A stretch of DNA of 64,000 nucleotides from Streptomyces olivochromogenes (GTDB lineage: Bacteria; Actinomycetota; Actinomycetes; Streptomycetales; Streptomycetaceae). Both the position numbers and the translations under genes were made by a program. Location of the stretch: positions 89,263 to 153,262 of the forward strand of contig NZ_JADDRL010000006.1 in the NCBI RefSeq assembly GCF_021538895.1. The letters are read 5' to 3'. This document shows, piece after piece, positions 7,895 through 16,972 of this stretch; positions within the stretch are counted from its first letter, which is position 1, and each line of letters begins with the position of its first letter. The notes below the pieces were generated by a model. It was not told where the DNA came from and searched no databases. It saw nothing but the letters and a program-made list of their open reading frames with translations.

Positions 7895-9166
7895 TCACAG
7901 AGAACGCCCGTCGGTACCGGGGCGGTTCCGGCGCAGCCGTTCCGGTACGCCGAGACGCTCGCGCAGCCGGCTCAGGCGCGGCAGCTTGGCGCGCTGCTCG
8001 CCCGAGACCCGGTCCAGTTCCTCCAGCAGGCGACGCGAGCGGTGTTCGGTGTCGAGCTCGTCGAGGATCCGGTTCACCTCGGTGACGACGGCGCCGTACA
8101 GCTGCCAGTGCCGGGCGTCGCGCTCGACCTCGTCGCGCAGCACCAGCGCCAGCTTGTCGCGGGTGCCGGCGGCCGTGTGCAGCTCGGCGGTGAGCCGGGC
8201 CTCGGCGGACTCGGCGCTGAGGCTGAGGTCGGTGGTCACCAGCACCGCGAAGCTGACCACGGCGTCGGCGATCTGGGACAGCAACTCCTCGACGACGGCG
8301 CCCGCCTCCGGCGGGAAGAGCGGGTCGGGGTCGCGGGCCTTGGCCAGGTCGGTGAAGGAGCGGGCCAGCACCCGCAGGACGACCGTGCAGATCTCCAGCG
8401 TGTCCAGCCCGGTCCGCAGCACCACCCGGTGCAGCAGGCCCTCCTTCACGCGCGGGTTGAGCCGCAGGCTGTCCTCGGCCTGCCGCAGGGCCGCGTCCAC
8501 CTCGACGATGTCGTGGTCGAGCCGGCGCGCCTCGTGCAGCCGCGCCGCCGCCTGCTGCCACGGGATGCGGCCCGCGGCCTCCTCACCCATGCGCAGCATC
8601 AACTGCCGTACCCGGCGGGCCAGCCCCTCGATCGACTCACCGGCCTCGTCCACCCACACCGGGGGAGGCAGCAGCACGTTGCAGGCCAGGCCGACCACCG
8701 CGCCGATCAGCGTCTCCACCACCCGGGCCCAGGCCGTGTTGCCGACCGTGGTGACCCCGAGCACCAGCATGGCGCTGATGGCCACCTCGGGTACGTACTC
8801 GTCGACGCGCACCAGGTGCCCCACGGCCAGCGAGGCCACGATCAGCAGCGCGAGGCTCCACCAGGTCAGCCCCACCAGCAGGCTGAACGCGATGGCGACC
8901 AGGACCCCGGCCACCACCGAGTTCACCCGGCGGATGCCGTTGGTGAGCGTCGCGTACAGCGTGACCTGGACGACCAGCAGGGCGGTCAGGGGCGCGGTCA
9001 GCGGCGCGGGTTCCGGACTCAGGCGCAGCGCGAGGACGTAGGCGATCGTCGCCGCGGTGGCCGACCGCAGCGTCTGGACGACGATCGGGTCTCGATAGCG
9101 CTTCAGGAACCGCGCGGGCACCGTGGCCCACTTTCGTACGTCTGGCATCCCTTGGCCTGTTCCCAT
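7895..9166 (-). CDS. FUSC/aromatic acid exporter (ArAE) family membrane protein
   Basis: 423 residues. About six hydrophobic helices fall between residues 28 and 170 (for example AATIAYVLALRL, VVAGVLVAIAFSLLVGL, AISAMLVLGVTTVG), followed by a long soluble helical region. This matches half-size FUSC_2/ArAE proteins, which export aromatic carboxylates or related amphiphiles. Start choice is uncertain: GAGGA precedes the first ATG directly, while a second in-frame ATG seven codons later has poorer spacing. Substrate is unknown. Confidence 0.82.
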   Translation of the reverse strand: MGTGQGMPDVRKWATVPARFLKRYRDPIVVQTLRSATAATIAYVLALRLSPEPAPLTAPLTALLVVQVTLYATLTNGIRRVNSVVAGVLVAIAFSLLVGLTWWSLALLIVASLAVGHLVRVDEYVPEVAISAMLVLGVTTVGNTAWARVVETLIGAVVGLACNVLLPPPVWVDEAGESIEGLARRVRQLMLRMGEEAAGRIPWQQAAARLHEARRLDHDIVEVDAALRQAEDSLRLNPRVKEGLLHRVVLRTGLDTLEICTVVLRVLARSFTDLAKARDPDPLFPPEAGAVVEELLSQIADAVVSFAVLVTTDLSLSAESAEARLTAELHTAAGTRDKLALVLRDEVERDARHWQLYGAVVTEVNRILDELDTEHRSRRLLEELDRVSGEQRAKLPRLSRLRERLGVPERLRRNRPGTDGRSL

Positions 9167-9246
9167 TCCTCGGACGGGTCGAACGTACCTTCATTGAGGA
9201 CGGGCTGTGTCCGCAAGAGGGATGCCTTTCGGACACGCCGGTGCCG

Positions 9247-9741
9247 TCAGACGTACAGCTTGTCCAGGAACGCGGCCAGATTGCCCGCCGTCCGGGCTAT
9301 CTGCTCCTCGGTCGTGAGGCTCTCCTCGAAGCGCATGCCGGACTGGGGCACCTTCCTGCCTCGTACATAGAGGGAGCAGGCCAGGTCGGTACACATGTAC
9401 AGGCCGACCGAGTTGCCCTCGCGGCCGGCCGCGCCGGCCTTGCGGGCGGTCATCAGCGAGACGCCGCCGCCGGGGTGGGTCGTCAGGCACACCGAGCACA
9501 TGCTGCGGTGCAGAAAGCCCCGCTGGGAGGACGGGAAGCGCAGCGACACACCGACCGGCCGGCCCTCCCGCTCGGTGACCAGATAGCTTCGGTCAGGAGC
9601 GCCGGGATCTCGCCAGCCGAGGAAGTCCAGGTCGTCCCACGGGCGTTCGGCGAGGTCGCGGGGGACCGCCAGGCGCTTGGCCTCACCCTTGGAACAGTTG
9701 ACGAACGAGTCGCGGACGGCCGGCTCGGTGAGTGGTCTCAT
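9247..9741 (-). CDS. FBP-domain (FusB-type zinc finger) protein
   Basis: 164 residues. Two cysteine pairs, SMCSVCLTTH and MCTDLACSLYVRGRK, match the treble-clef zinc finger found in the C-terminal domain of FusB/FBP (fibronectin-binding/EF-G-binding) proteins. In staphylococcal FusB that domain binds EF-G and releases it from the ribosome. Streptomyces genomes carry stand-alone copies of unknown role; a ribosome- or EF-G-associated function is the natural hypothesis. It reads away from the ROK gene. Confidence 0.78.
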   Translation of the reverse strand: MRPLTEPAVRDSFVNCSKGEAKRLAVPRDLAERPWDDLDFLGWRDPGAPDRSYLVTEREGRPVGVSLRFPSSQRGFLHRSMCSVCLTTHPGGGVSLMTARKAGAAGREGNSVGLYMCTDLACSLYVRGRKVPQSGMRFEESLTTEEQIARTAGNLAAFLDKLYV

Positions 9742-9883
9742 GGGGTGTCACGTCTTTCCGGGAGTCGAAAAACCTAGGGGGGCTAGCTAATTGCCTACTG
9801 GCTTTTTGTCCAGCGTAGAGAGCCTCAGGGAAGCGCTCCACCTGTTTTCCGGGTGCCCCGCGGGGCCGTGCGGGCCGCCGTCG

Positions 9884-9906
9884 CTTAGCTCATAACGTGA
9901 ACTAAG
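9884..9906. promoter_or_regulatory. Inverted repeat upstream of ROK gene, candidate autoregulatory operator
   Basis: CTTAGCTCA (9884-9892) and TGAACTAAG (9898-9906) are inverted copies with one mismatch around a 5-bp centre. They sit 74 bp upstream of the ROK start, a typical place for an autoregulated operator. No match to a named site is claimed. Confidence 0.4.
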
Positions 9907-9979
9907 GGTTGGAGGAATGTCGCGCCAAGCCCGTCCGCGGAGGTATGTTGCAGGTCGGGCAGGGTTCGAAGGGAGCCAC

Positions 9980-11272
9980 ATGGCGGGGCGGAACGGGCGC
10001 ACGGTACGCGACCTCAGGCGAGGAAACCGCACGGCCGTGCTGCAGAGGCTGTACTTCGACGGGCCGCTCAGCCGCTTCGAACTCGGCCCGGCGACCGGCC
10101 TGAGCTCCGGCTCGGTCAGCAACGTCGTCGCGGACCTGATCGCCGACGGACTGGTCGAGGAGGCCGGCAGCGTCGACTCCGACGGCGGCCGCCCGCGCAC
10201 GCTGCTGCGGGTCGCCCCGCACAGCGGGCACATGATCGGCGTCGATGTCGGCGAGACCCGGGTCCGCGTCGAGCTGTTCGACCTCACCCTCACCGAGCTG
10301 GCCCGCGCCGAACACCCCCTGACCCAGCAGGGGTACGACGTCGAGGTCATCGTCGGCCACATCCGGGACGGTATCGCCGAGGTCCTCGCGGCCGCCGGGA
10401 CCGACCCCGGGCGGCTGCTCGGCGTCGGGGTCGGCGTCCCCGGCATCGTCGAGCACGCCGAGGACCGGGGTGCCGTGGTGCACGGGCAGACGATCGGCTG
10501 GGACGCCGTGCCGCTGGAGGCCCTGCTCCGCTCCGGCTCCCAACTGCCCGACTCCGTCCCGTACTTCATCGACAACGGTGCCAAGACGCTGGGCCAGGCG
10601 GAGATGTGGTTCGGCGCGGGCCGCGGCGCCCGCAACGCGGTCGTGGTGCTCTTCGGCTCCGGCGTCGGCGCCTGTCTCGTCACCCCGGAGGTGGAGCACG
10701 GGCGCGCCGTCGAGTGGGGCCATCTGACGGTACGGGTCCGGGGGCGGCGCTGCCGCTGCGGCGCGCTCGGCTGTCTGGAGGCCTACGCGGGCGCGGAGTC
10801 CCTGCTCGCCCGCTGGGCCGAGGAGGGCGGGCGCCCGCCTCAGGGCACGGACGAGGAGACCGCGCTCACCGCGATGCTGGCCGCCGCCTACCCGGCCGGG
10901 GGCACCGCCGCCGACCCGGTCGCGCTGTCGGTCCTGGAGGAGACCGCCGAATACCTCGGCGCCGGCCTCTCCGACCTGATCAACCTCTTCCAGCCCGAGC
11001 GGATCCTGATCGGCGGCTGGGCCGGACTCCAGCTCGGCGCCCGCTTCCTGCCCGCCGTACGCCGCCACGCGACCTCGTACGCGCTGCGCCATCCCGCCGA
11101 GAAGGTCACCATCGACCTCGGCAGGCTCGGTCCCGACGCGGTCACCGTCGGCGCCGCGATCCTGCCCCTCGCGGACTTCTTCGCCCGCGGCGGCCGTCGC
11201 GCCGAGCCGACGGCCGAGGACCGGCTCCCGGCCTGGCGGACGGCGCTTGAGGAACGCGCGCCGTACCAGTAG
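9980..11272 (+). CDS. ROK family transcriptional repressor
   Basis: 430 residues from the ATG at MAGRNGRTVRD, which has GGGAG five bases upstream; an upstream start at 9917 lacks support. Residues about 8-70 form a winged helix-turn-helix (GPLSRFELGPATGLSSGSV). The ROK fold follows, with sugar-kinase-like ATP motif GVDVGETRVRVE, FIDNGAKT, and the zinc signature CRCGALGCLEAYAG. ROK regulators sense sugars or phosphosugars and usually repress sugar-use operons. No sugar operon is next to it, so the target may be elsewhere or only itself. Confidence 0.9.
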   Translation: MAGRNGRTVRDLRRGNRTAVLQRLYFDGPLSRFELGPATGLSSGSVSNVVADLIADGLVEEAGSVDSDGGRPRTLLRVAPHSGHMIGVDVGETRVRVELFDLTLTELARAEHPLTQQGYDVEVIVGHIRDGIAEVLAAAGTDPGRLLGVGVGVPGIVEHAEDRGAVVHGQTIGWDAVPLEALLRSGSQLPDSVPYFIDNGAKTLGQAEMWFGAGRGARNAVVVLFGSGVGACLVTPEVEHGRAVEWGHLTVRVRGRRCRCGALGCLEAYAGAESLLARWAEEGGRPPQGTDEETALTAMLAAAYPAGGTAADPVALSVLEETAEYLGAGLSDLINLFQPERILIGGWAGLQLGARFLPAVRRHATSYALRHPAEKVTIDLGRLGPDAVTVGAAILPLADFFARGGRRAEPTAEDRLPAWRTALEERAPYQ

Positions 11273-11341
11273 GGAATGCCGTTTCGGTGTCCCCTTCCCG
11301 AGGTACTCGTCGCCCTCGAACCGACGCGAGGGGAGTACACC

Positions 11342-11575
11342 GTGGCCGATCAGCGCGGGCACGAGTCCGCCGAGGACGGTGGGCCCGTACCGCGGGACCT
11401 GCCGGACCAGCAGGCCGACGCCGGCGAGGACCCGTGGGAGGTCTCCCCGGACGCCGCGAGCGTCGGCGATGACGACGTCCCGGACACCGACGAGGCGGGG
11501 ACGGGGCGGCGGGGCGCACCGCACTCGGGGGCGGTGCACCCGGAGCATCCGGTGCCGGACGAACCCTCCGCCTGA
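11342..11575 (+). CDS. Small acidic hypothetical protein
   Basis: 77 residues from the GTG preceded by GAGGGGAG. An earlier in-frame start (11276) would lie 3 nt after the ROK stop but has no ribosome site. The protein is strongly acidic and Gly/Asp/Glu/Pro-rich (DAGEDPWEVSPDAASVGDDD) with no hydrophobic core, so it is probably disordered. No family was recognised. It may be cotranscribed with the ROK gene 69 bp upstream. Confidence 0.55.
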   Translation: MADQRGHESAEDGGPVPRDLPDQQADAGEDPWEVSPDAASVGDDDVPDTDEAGTGRRGAPHSGAVHPEHPVPDEPSA

Positions 11576-11625
11576 CGCCCCGACCGCCCGACCGTCCGTG
11601 CCAGCCGGCCCGGCGACCCGTGTTC

Positions 11626-12645
11626 TCAGCCCACCCTGTGCCCGCGCAGGGTGACCGTCTCCGCTCCCGCCTCCTCGTGCGTTCCGCCCAGGAACTCCCG
11701 CAGCACGTCCGGCGCGAGGTGCTCCGGCCACCAGCCCAGTTCCGTGTGGGCGCGGGTGCAGTTCATCAGGGGCAGGCGCAGGACCGCGTCGAACAGGTGC
11801 GGTGAGGCGGGCAGCAGATGGAGTCCCCAGGCGGCCGCGATCGCCGAGCGCGCCGCCGTGCGCGGCAGCCGCACCGGGCGGCTGCCCAGCATCTCGCCCA
11901 GCAGCTCGGCGTCGACCGGCGGTTCGGCCGCCAGGTTGAAGGCCCCGCGCACCGGCGCGTGCAGGGCGAGGAAGTACGCCTTGGCCGCGTCGTCGGTGTG
12001 CAGCGCCTGGACCCGTAGACCGGGGATGTCCGGCAGGAAGGGCAGCAGCTCGGGGCGGGTCAGCGTGCCCGGCAGGAAGCGGCCGCCGAAGATACGGCGC
12101 TGTTCGCTCGCCGACTCCCGTTTGAAGAGGAAGGCCGGACGCATGCGCACCACCCGCATCGCGGGGTGATCGCGCTCGAAGCTGTCGAGGGCCCGCTCCA
12201 GATAGGCCTTCTCCCGGCAGTACGCGGCGTCCGGCCAGCCGTGCGTCGGCCACGACTCGTCCACCGCGTGATCCTTCGGCCCCGGCGAGTATGCGCCGAC
12301 CGACGACGCGTGCACCAGGAGGGGCACGCGCGCCCGCGCCGCCGCCTCGAACACCCGGATGCTGCCGAGGACGTTGGTCCGCCAGGTCGCCGCCGGATCG
12401 TGCGTCGGCTGGAACGCCCAGGCCAGATGCACCACGGCGGCCGCGCCCGTGAACTCCCGGGCCGGGTCGACCCCTTCCGAGGCCAGGTTGACCGAGGCCC
12501 ACTCGGTCTTCGGCGGCGCCTCCTCGGGAACCCGGCGGGCCAGCCCCAGCACCGACCCGGTCCGCGGATCCTCGGAGAGCAGCCGCAGCAGGCTCGTCCC
12601 CACATGGCCGGTGGCACCCGTGACGACGACCCGGGCGCCTCCCAT
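11626..12645 (-). CDS. NAD(P)-dependent epimerase/dehydratase family protein (extended SDR)
   Basis: 339 residues from ATG at MGGARVVVTG, with AGGTGAG upstream; a GTG four codons earlier is the alternative. The Rossmann motif VTGATGHVGTSLLR is at residues about 8-22. The extended-SDR active-site Tyr is in AAYCREKAYLE (YxxxK-like). A substrate domain follows. Such proteins act on nucleotide sugars, flavonoids or sterols; nothing narrows the substrate here. It lies 34 bp downstream of the DUF2182 gene on the same strand, so the two may be cotranscribed. Confidence 0.85.
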   Translation of the reverse strand: MGGARVVVTGATGHVGTSLLRLLSEDPRTGSVLGLARRVPEEAPPKTEWASVNLASEGVDPAREFTGAAAVVHLAWAFQPTHDPAATWRTNVLGSIRVFEAAARARVPLLVHASSVGAYSPGPKDHAVDESWPTHGWPDAAYCREKAYLERALDSFERDHPAMRVVRMRPAFLFKRESASEQRRIFGGRFLPGTLTRPELLPFLPDIPGLRVQALHTDDAAKAYFLALHAPVRGAFNLAAEPPVDAELLGEMLGSRPVRLPRTAARSAIAAAWGLHLLPASPHLFDAVLRLPLMNCTRAHTELGWWPEHLAPDVLREFLGGTHEEAGAETVTLRGHRVG

Positions 12646-12679
12646 CGCGCTGCTCACCTCGCGCTCCTCTCGGCGGTGG

Positions 12680-13516
12680 TCACATGCCGGTCATGGCCGG
12701 CATCGGGCTCTGCAGTCCCGGCAGCAGCACCGGGTGGAACGGCGCCAGCGCCGCGAGCACGAGGAACAGCACGCCCACGGCCCGGGCGAGCAGGGGACCC
12801 CACGGCGCCAGTTTCTCCAGGAAGATCACCACCGTCAGGCCGGCCATCGCGCCCAGGTTCATCACACCCAGCGGGATCAGGACCGCCATCAGACCGGCGC
12901 AGCAGCCCACGCAGTACGTCCCGTGGCGCACACCCACCCGCAGGTCGCGCACCGGCGGGCGCGAGCGTTCGCGGCGGATCAGGTGGCGCATCGGGGCACG
13001 GCAGTGCCGCAGGCAGAGGGTCTTGAGCGGGGCGAGCTGATAGAGGCCGGCGAGCAGATAGACGGCGGACGCGATCCAGCGGGCCGCGTCCGGACGGTAG
13101 TCCAGCAGGGAACCGGTGAGGGCCAGGCCGACGTAGGCGAGCAGCCCGAACACCGTCCAGGCCAGCAGATAGCCGCACACGAACACCAGGGTCCGCGCCG
13201 TTCGCGCCCAGTCGCCGCAGCAACGGCCGATCGCCCGCGCCCAGGTGAGGGCCACCGGCGTCGCCGACGGCAGCATCATGCCGGCCGTCATCGTCAGCCA
13301 CAGCAGCAGAAACAGCGGCAGCGCCAGCCCCATGGTGCCCGGCCCGGTGCCCATGTCCTCGGCCTGTCCGACGGTCAGCACCCAGGCGATCACCGTGATC
13401 AGCGCGATCAGGGACCAGGCCGGCGCGAGCCCGCGCCGCGGGAGCAGACCCCCGGTCGGTCCGGGCGGCGCGGCCGACGACGGACGGATGAGGGATGCGA
13501 GCCAAGGATGGTGCAT
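12680..13516 (-). CDS. DUF2182 predicted metal-binding integral membrane protein
   Basis: 278 residues from the ATG with GGAGGG four bases upstream; a longer reading frame to 13624 has no ribosome site. Around seven hydrophobic helices are seen. DUF2182 hallmarks are the TAGMMLPSATP loop, the CCAGLMAVL segment and LCLRHCRAPM. The family is often encoded with DUF1326 proteins, but no DUF1326 gene is visible here. Metal binding by the Met/Cys clusters is predicted, not proven. It faces an alpha/beta hydrolase gene across a 224-bp divergent gap. Confidence 0.82.
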   Translation of the reverse strand: MHHPWLASLIRPSSAAPPGPTGGLLPRRGLAPAWSLIALITVIAWVLTVGQAEDMGTGPGTMGLALPLFLLLWLTMTAGMMLPSATPVALTWARAIGRCCGDWARTARTLVFVCGYLLAWTVFGLLAYVGLALTGSLLDYRPDAARWIASAVYLLAGLYQLAPLKTLCLRHCRAPMRHLIRRERSRPPVRDLRVGVRHGTYCVGCCAGLMAVLIPLGVMNLGAMAGLTVVIFLEKLAPWGPLLARAVGVLFLVLAALAPFHPVLLPGLQSPMPAMTGM

Positions 13517-13740
13517 GGGCCCTCCAGGGGACAGTTCCAGCACACCACCGCCTCGCATGCGTCGCCACCGGGCCGTGACGATGGCACTCCGCCACCGGTG
13601 CCGTGCCTGGCAGGTACGTGCCATGACCCGGCAGGTAATCGACGCCCGCCGCCGCCCCCGGAAGCATGGAGGACGTCAGGACGCAGCAGCACGAAGGACG
13701 TACCACTCGGCGTTCCCCAGCGGATTCAGGAGGATCCCCC

Positions 13741-14598
13741 ATGCCGTACTTCGACAGCCCGGCCGACGGCACGCGTCTGCACTACGTCGACTACGGCCCG
13801 GCCGACGGCCCCGTCGCCGTGTTCGTCAACAGCTCGTACCTCGGCACCGAGATGTGGGAGTACCAGATGCCGCCGCTGGCGGGGGAGGGCTACCGCTGCG
13901 TCGGACTCGACCGGCGCGGGCACGGCCGCTCCGACGACGTCTGGGGCGGCTACGACCTCGACACCCTCGCCGACGATCTGCACGGACTCCTCGACCACCT
14001 GGACCTGGGCGGCGTGACCCTGGTCGGGCACTCGGTGGGCTGCGCGGAGATCGTCCGGTGCCTGACCCGGCACGGCACGGCGCGCGTGGCCCGGGTCGCC
14101 CTTGTCGCCGGCGTCGCCCCCGGCCTCGCCCGCTGCGCCGACAACCCGGACGGCTGGGACCCGGCGGCCATGCGCGCCGCCAACGAGACCTGGCTGCGGG
14201 ACCGGCCGGCGTCCTTCAACGACCCCGAGGCGATCCGGGAGTTCTTCGCGCTCCACCTGCCCGGCAACGAGGTGTCGCCCGCCTACGTCCACTACCTCAG
14301 CGGCCGCTGCCTGGTCGCCACCGCCCGCGCGACGAGCGCGCTCATGGACCTGGTCACCACCCTGGACGTCACCGCCGAGGTGCCCAAGCTCGATCTGCCG
14401 GTGCTGGTGCTGCACGGCACGCACGACACGTCGGCGCCGCTGGAGCTGACCGGCGCCCGCGTGGCCCGGCTCGCGCCCGACTGCACCCTGAAGGTGTACG
14501 AGAACGCGGGCCACGGCATGTTCGCCACCCACGGCGCCGAAATCACCGCCGACCTGCGGGACTTCCTGTCCGCCGGACAGTCGCCCGACCGGGGCTAG
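13741..14598 (+). CDS. Alpha/beta hydrolase
   Basis: 285 residues; ATG has a perfect AGGAGG (13728-13733) seven bases upstream. The nucleophile elbow is GHSVGC with Ser98; the oxyanion/early motif is DRRGHGRSDD; the acid is in the GTHDTSAP loop, and the catalytic His is in NAGHGMFATH. The layout resembles non-heme chloroperoxidase/esterase-like hydrolases. Substrate is unknown. The stop overlaps the convergent SDR stop by 4 nt. Confidence 0.88.
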   Translation: MPYFDSPADGTRLHYVDYGPADGPVAVFVNSSYLGTEMWEYQMPPLAGEGYRCVGLDRRGHGRSDDVWGGYDLDTLADDLHGLLDHLDLGGVTLVGHSVGCAEIVRCLTRHGTARVARVALVAGVAPGLARCADNPDGWDPAAMRAANETWLRDRPASFNDPEAIREFFALHLPGNEVSPAYVHYLSGRCLVATARATSALMDLVTTLDVTAEVPKLDLPVLVLHGTHDTSAPLELTGARVARLAPDCTLKVYENAGHGMFATHGAEITADLRDFLSAGQSPDRG

Positions 14599-15560
14599 CC
14601 CCGGAACGCGTCCACGCCGGTCAGCTCCGCCGAGAGTTCCCAGAGCCGGGCCGCCTGCTCCGGGTCCGTCGCCCAGTCCTTCACGCCCGCCCGTGCCCCG
14701 TCCGCGGGGGCGGGCTCGGCGATGTCGCAGTCTTCCAGATACACCCCGCCCTTACCCTCCAGTTGGGGTGAGGTGGCCGCCCACACCTGGGTGGCCGCGC
14801 CCTGCTCCGGGGTCTTGAAGGCCTCGGGGTCCACGAGGTCGCCGTTCTCGTCGATCCAGCCGGCCTCGACCATCTCCGCGCGGGACAGGTGCCGCTGCAG
14901 CGGGGTGAGGATGCCGCCCGGGTGCAGGGAGAAGGCGCGGACACCGGCGTCCCGGCCCAGCTTGTCGAGGTGCACGGCGAACAGCACGTTCGCCGTCTTC
15001 GCCTGCCCGTACGCCGGCCACTTGTCGTAGCCCTCGCGCCACTGGACGTCGTCCCACCGGATGCCCGAGTAGTGGTGGCCGCGCGAGGAGACGGAGACGA
15101 CCCGGGCGCCGCCGGGCGCGATAGCCGGCCACAGGCGGTTGACCAGGGCGTAGTGCCCGAGGTGGTTCGTGGCGAACTGCGCCTCCCAGCCGGGCCCGAC
15201 CCTGGTCTCCGGGCAGGCCATGATCCCCGCGTTGTTGATCACGAAGTCGACGGTCCGGCCGGAGGCCAGGAAACGCTCGGCGAAGCCGCGCACGCTCTCC
15301 AGGTCGCCGAGGTCGAGCGCGTCCACCTCGACGCCGTCGAGGCCGGCCAGTGCCTCCCGGGCGGTCTCCGGGCGCCGCGCGGGGACGACCACCCGGGCGC
15401 CCGCGCGGACCAGCGCGCGGGTGGTCTCAAGACCGAGGCCCGAATAGCCACCGGTGACGATCGCGAGCCGCCCGGTCAGGTCGATGCCCCGCAGGACGTC
15501 GTCGGCGGTGCTCCGGGCGTCGAAGCCGGAACCGATCTTGTGCTGTGCCGTAGTGCTCAT
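14595..15560 (-). CDS. Short-chain dehydrogenase/reductase (retinol dehydrogenase-like)
   Basis: 321 residues from ATG at MSTTAQHKIG; a longer frame upstream has no supported start. Cofactor motif TGGYSGLG, NNAGIM, and the catalytic Ser...YGQAK (YxxxK). The C-terminal part (GGIxTPLQRHL, EQGAATQVWAAT) is typical of WW-domain oxidoreductase/retinol-dehydrogenase-like bacterial SDRs. An NADP-preferring reductase is likely. It converges on and overlaps the hydrolase gene by 4 nt. Confidence 0.88.
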   Translation of the reverse strand: MSTTAQHKIGSGFDARSTADDVLRGIDLTGRLAIVTGGYSGLGLETTRALVRAGARVVVPARRPETAREALAGLDGVEVDALDLGDLESVRGFAERFLASGRTVDFVINNAGIMACPETRVGPGWEAQFATNHLGHYALVNRLWPAIAPGGARVVSVSSRGHHYSGIRWDDVQWREGYDKWPAYGQAKTANVLFAVHLDKLGRDAGVRAFSLHPGGILTPLQRHLSRAEMVEAGWIDENGDLVDPEAFKTPEQGAATQVWAATSPQLEGKGGVYLEDCDIAEPAPADGARAGVKDWATDPEQAARLWELSAELTGVDAFRG

Positions 15561-15803
15561 GGCCGAGACGCTACGAATTGGAGCGCGCTCGAAGTCAAGC
15601 GGAACACCGGGGTGACGCGGATCACCGCCGCGATGGACGCGCGACCGGAACAGCCGGAGGTGGTTGCCCGTTGAACGGATCGTGGGTGTGGACGGGACAG
15701 TGTCCCCGGGCCTCACCTTTCGCCCACAGGGACGATCGTTCGGCTGAAGCCCTGTGGAGCATTTCGCCGAGAGGCGACCGCCGTCCGCGCCCACCGCTCG
15801 GCA

Positions 15804-15837
15804 GCCCCGACCGTGATTCCCCCGTCGCGGTCGGGGC
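15804..15837 (-). terminator. Stem-loop terminator of the PHP gene
   Basis: GCCCCGACCG (15804-15813) pairs perfectly with CGGTCGGGGC (15828-15837) around a 14-nt loop, 10 nt beyond the PHP stop codon. No long T run follows, as is common in Streptomyces. Confidence 0.7.
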
Positions 15838-15846
15838 CTTCTGCTG

Positions 15847-16884
15847 TCACGCGCCCGCCACGCGCGACGGCGTACGGCCCTCCCGGGTCCAGGCCAGCAA
15901 CTCCTCGACGGGCCACGTGGTCACCACGCGCTCGGCGGGCACCCCGCACTCCTCGGCGCGGGCGCAGCCGTGGATCTGCCAGTCCAGCTGTCCCGGCGCG
16001 TGCGCGTCGGTGTCGATCGAGAACAGCACGCCCGCGTCGACGGCCCGGCGCAGCAGCCGCCGGGGCGGGTCGAGCCGCTCCGGACGGCTGTTGATCTCCA
16101 CGGCCGTGCCCGACTCGGCGCACGCCGCGAACACCGCGTCCGCGTCGAACTCCGACTCCGGCCGCCCGCGCCCGGTGACCAGCCGCCCGGTGCAGTGCCC
16201 GAGGATGTCGGCGTGCGGATCGCGTACGGCGGCCACCATCCTGCGGGTCATCGAGCGGGCGTCCATCCGCAGCTTGGAGTGCACGGACACCACGACCACG
16301 TCGAGCCGCTCCAGCAGCTCCGGCTCCTGGTCCAGCGAGCCGTCGTCCAGGATGTCGCACTCGATGCCGGTGAGCAGCCGGAACGGCGCCCAGGTGGTGT
16401 TCAGCTCCGCCACCACGTCCAGCTGCTCGCGCAGCCGCTCGGGAGACAGGCCGCGGGCCACCGTCAGGCGGGGCGAATGGTCGGTCAGCGCCGCCCACGC
16501 GTGGCCGAGGCGCGCCGCGCTGCGGCCCATCTCCTCGATCGGGCTGCCGCCGTCGGACCAGTCGGAGTGCAGATGGCAGTCCCCGCGCAGCAGCGCCCGC
16601 AGCCGCTCGCCGCCCTCGGCGAGCGGCGCCCCGGCCTCCTCCTCCAGGGTCCGCAGGTAGCCGGGTACCTCGCCGGCCAGGGCCTCGCGCACCACCTGGG
16701 CCGTCTTCGGGCCGATGCCCCGGAGCGACTGAAGGTTTCCGGCCGCCGCGCGCTCGGCGACCTGGTCCGCGGGCAGTGCCGCGAGCACCTGCGCGGCGGT
16801 GCGGAAGGCCCGTACGCGATAGGTCGGCGCCAGGGACCGCTCCAGCAGAAAGGCGATCCGGTCCAGTGCCTCGACGGGATCCAT
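15847..16884 (-). CDS. HhH-PHP protein (PolX-like PHP phosphoesterase without polymerase domain)
   Basis: 345 residues from the ATG with GGAGG five bases upstream; a GTG four codons earlier is possible. Residues about 5-90 resemble the 8-kDa/helix-hairpin-helix part of family X DNA polymerases (LRGIGPKTAQVVREAL). PHP phosphoesterase motifs follow: DCHLHSDWSDG, ALTDHS, GIECDI, VVVSVHS, ILGHCTGR, VEINSRPER and SIDTDAHA, which supply the trinuclear metal site. The palm and finger domains of PolX are absent. A 3'-exonuclease or phosphatase role in DNA repair is inferred from PolX PHP domains. Confidence 0.85.
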   Translation of the reverse strand: MDPVEALDRIAFLLERSLAPTYRVRAFRTAAQVLAALPADQVAERAAAGNLQSLRGIGPKTAQVVREALAGEVPGYLRTLEEEAGAPLAEGGERLRALLRGDCHLHSDWSDGGSPIEEMGRSAARLGHAWAALTDHSPRLTVARGLSPERLREQLDVVAELNTTWAPFRLLTGIECDILDDGSLDQEPELLERLDVVVVSVHSKLRMDARSMTRRMVAAVRDPHADILGHCTGRLVTGRGRPESEFDADAVFAACAESGTAVEINSRPERLDPPRRLLRRAVDAGVLFSIDTDAHAPGQLDWQIHGCARAEECGVPAERVVTTWPVEELLAWTREGRTPSRVAGA

Positions 16885-16972
16885 CGCCACCTCCACCTGC
16901 AGTGTTCCCCGGCGCCGACCGATCGGCGACGCACGTCACTCCATATGGCCATTTGCGTTCTACGCTCTATTC

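Noticed and set aside
9902..12502. 866-codon minus-strand frame spanning the ROK gene and epimerase
   Set aside because: Crosses the ROK gene antisense and the epimerase out of frame; no coherent domain.
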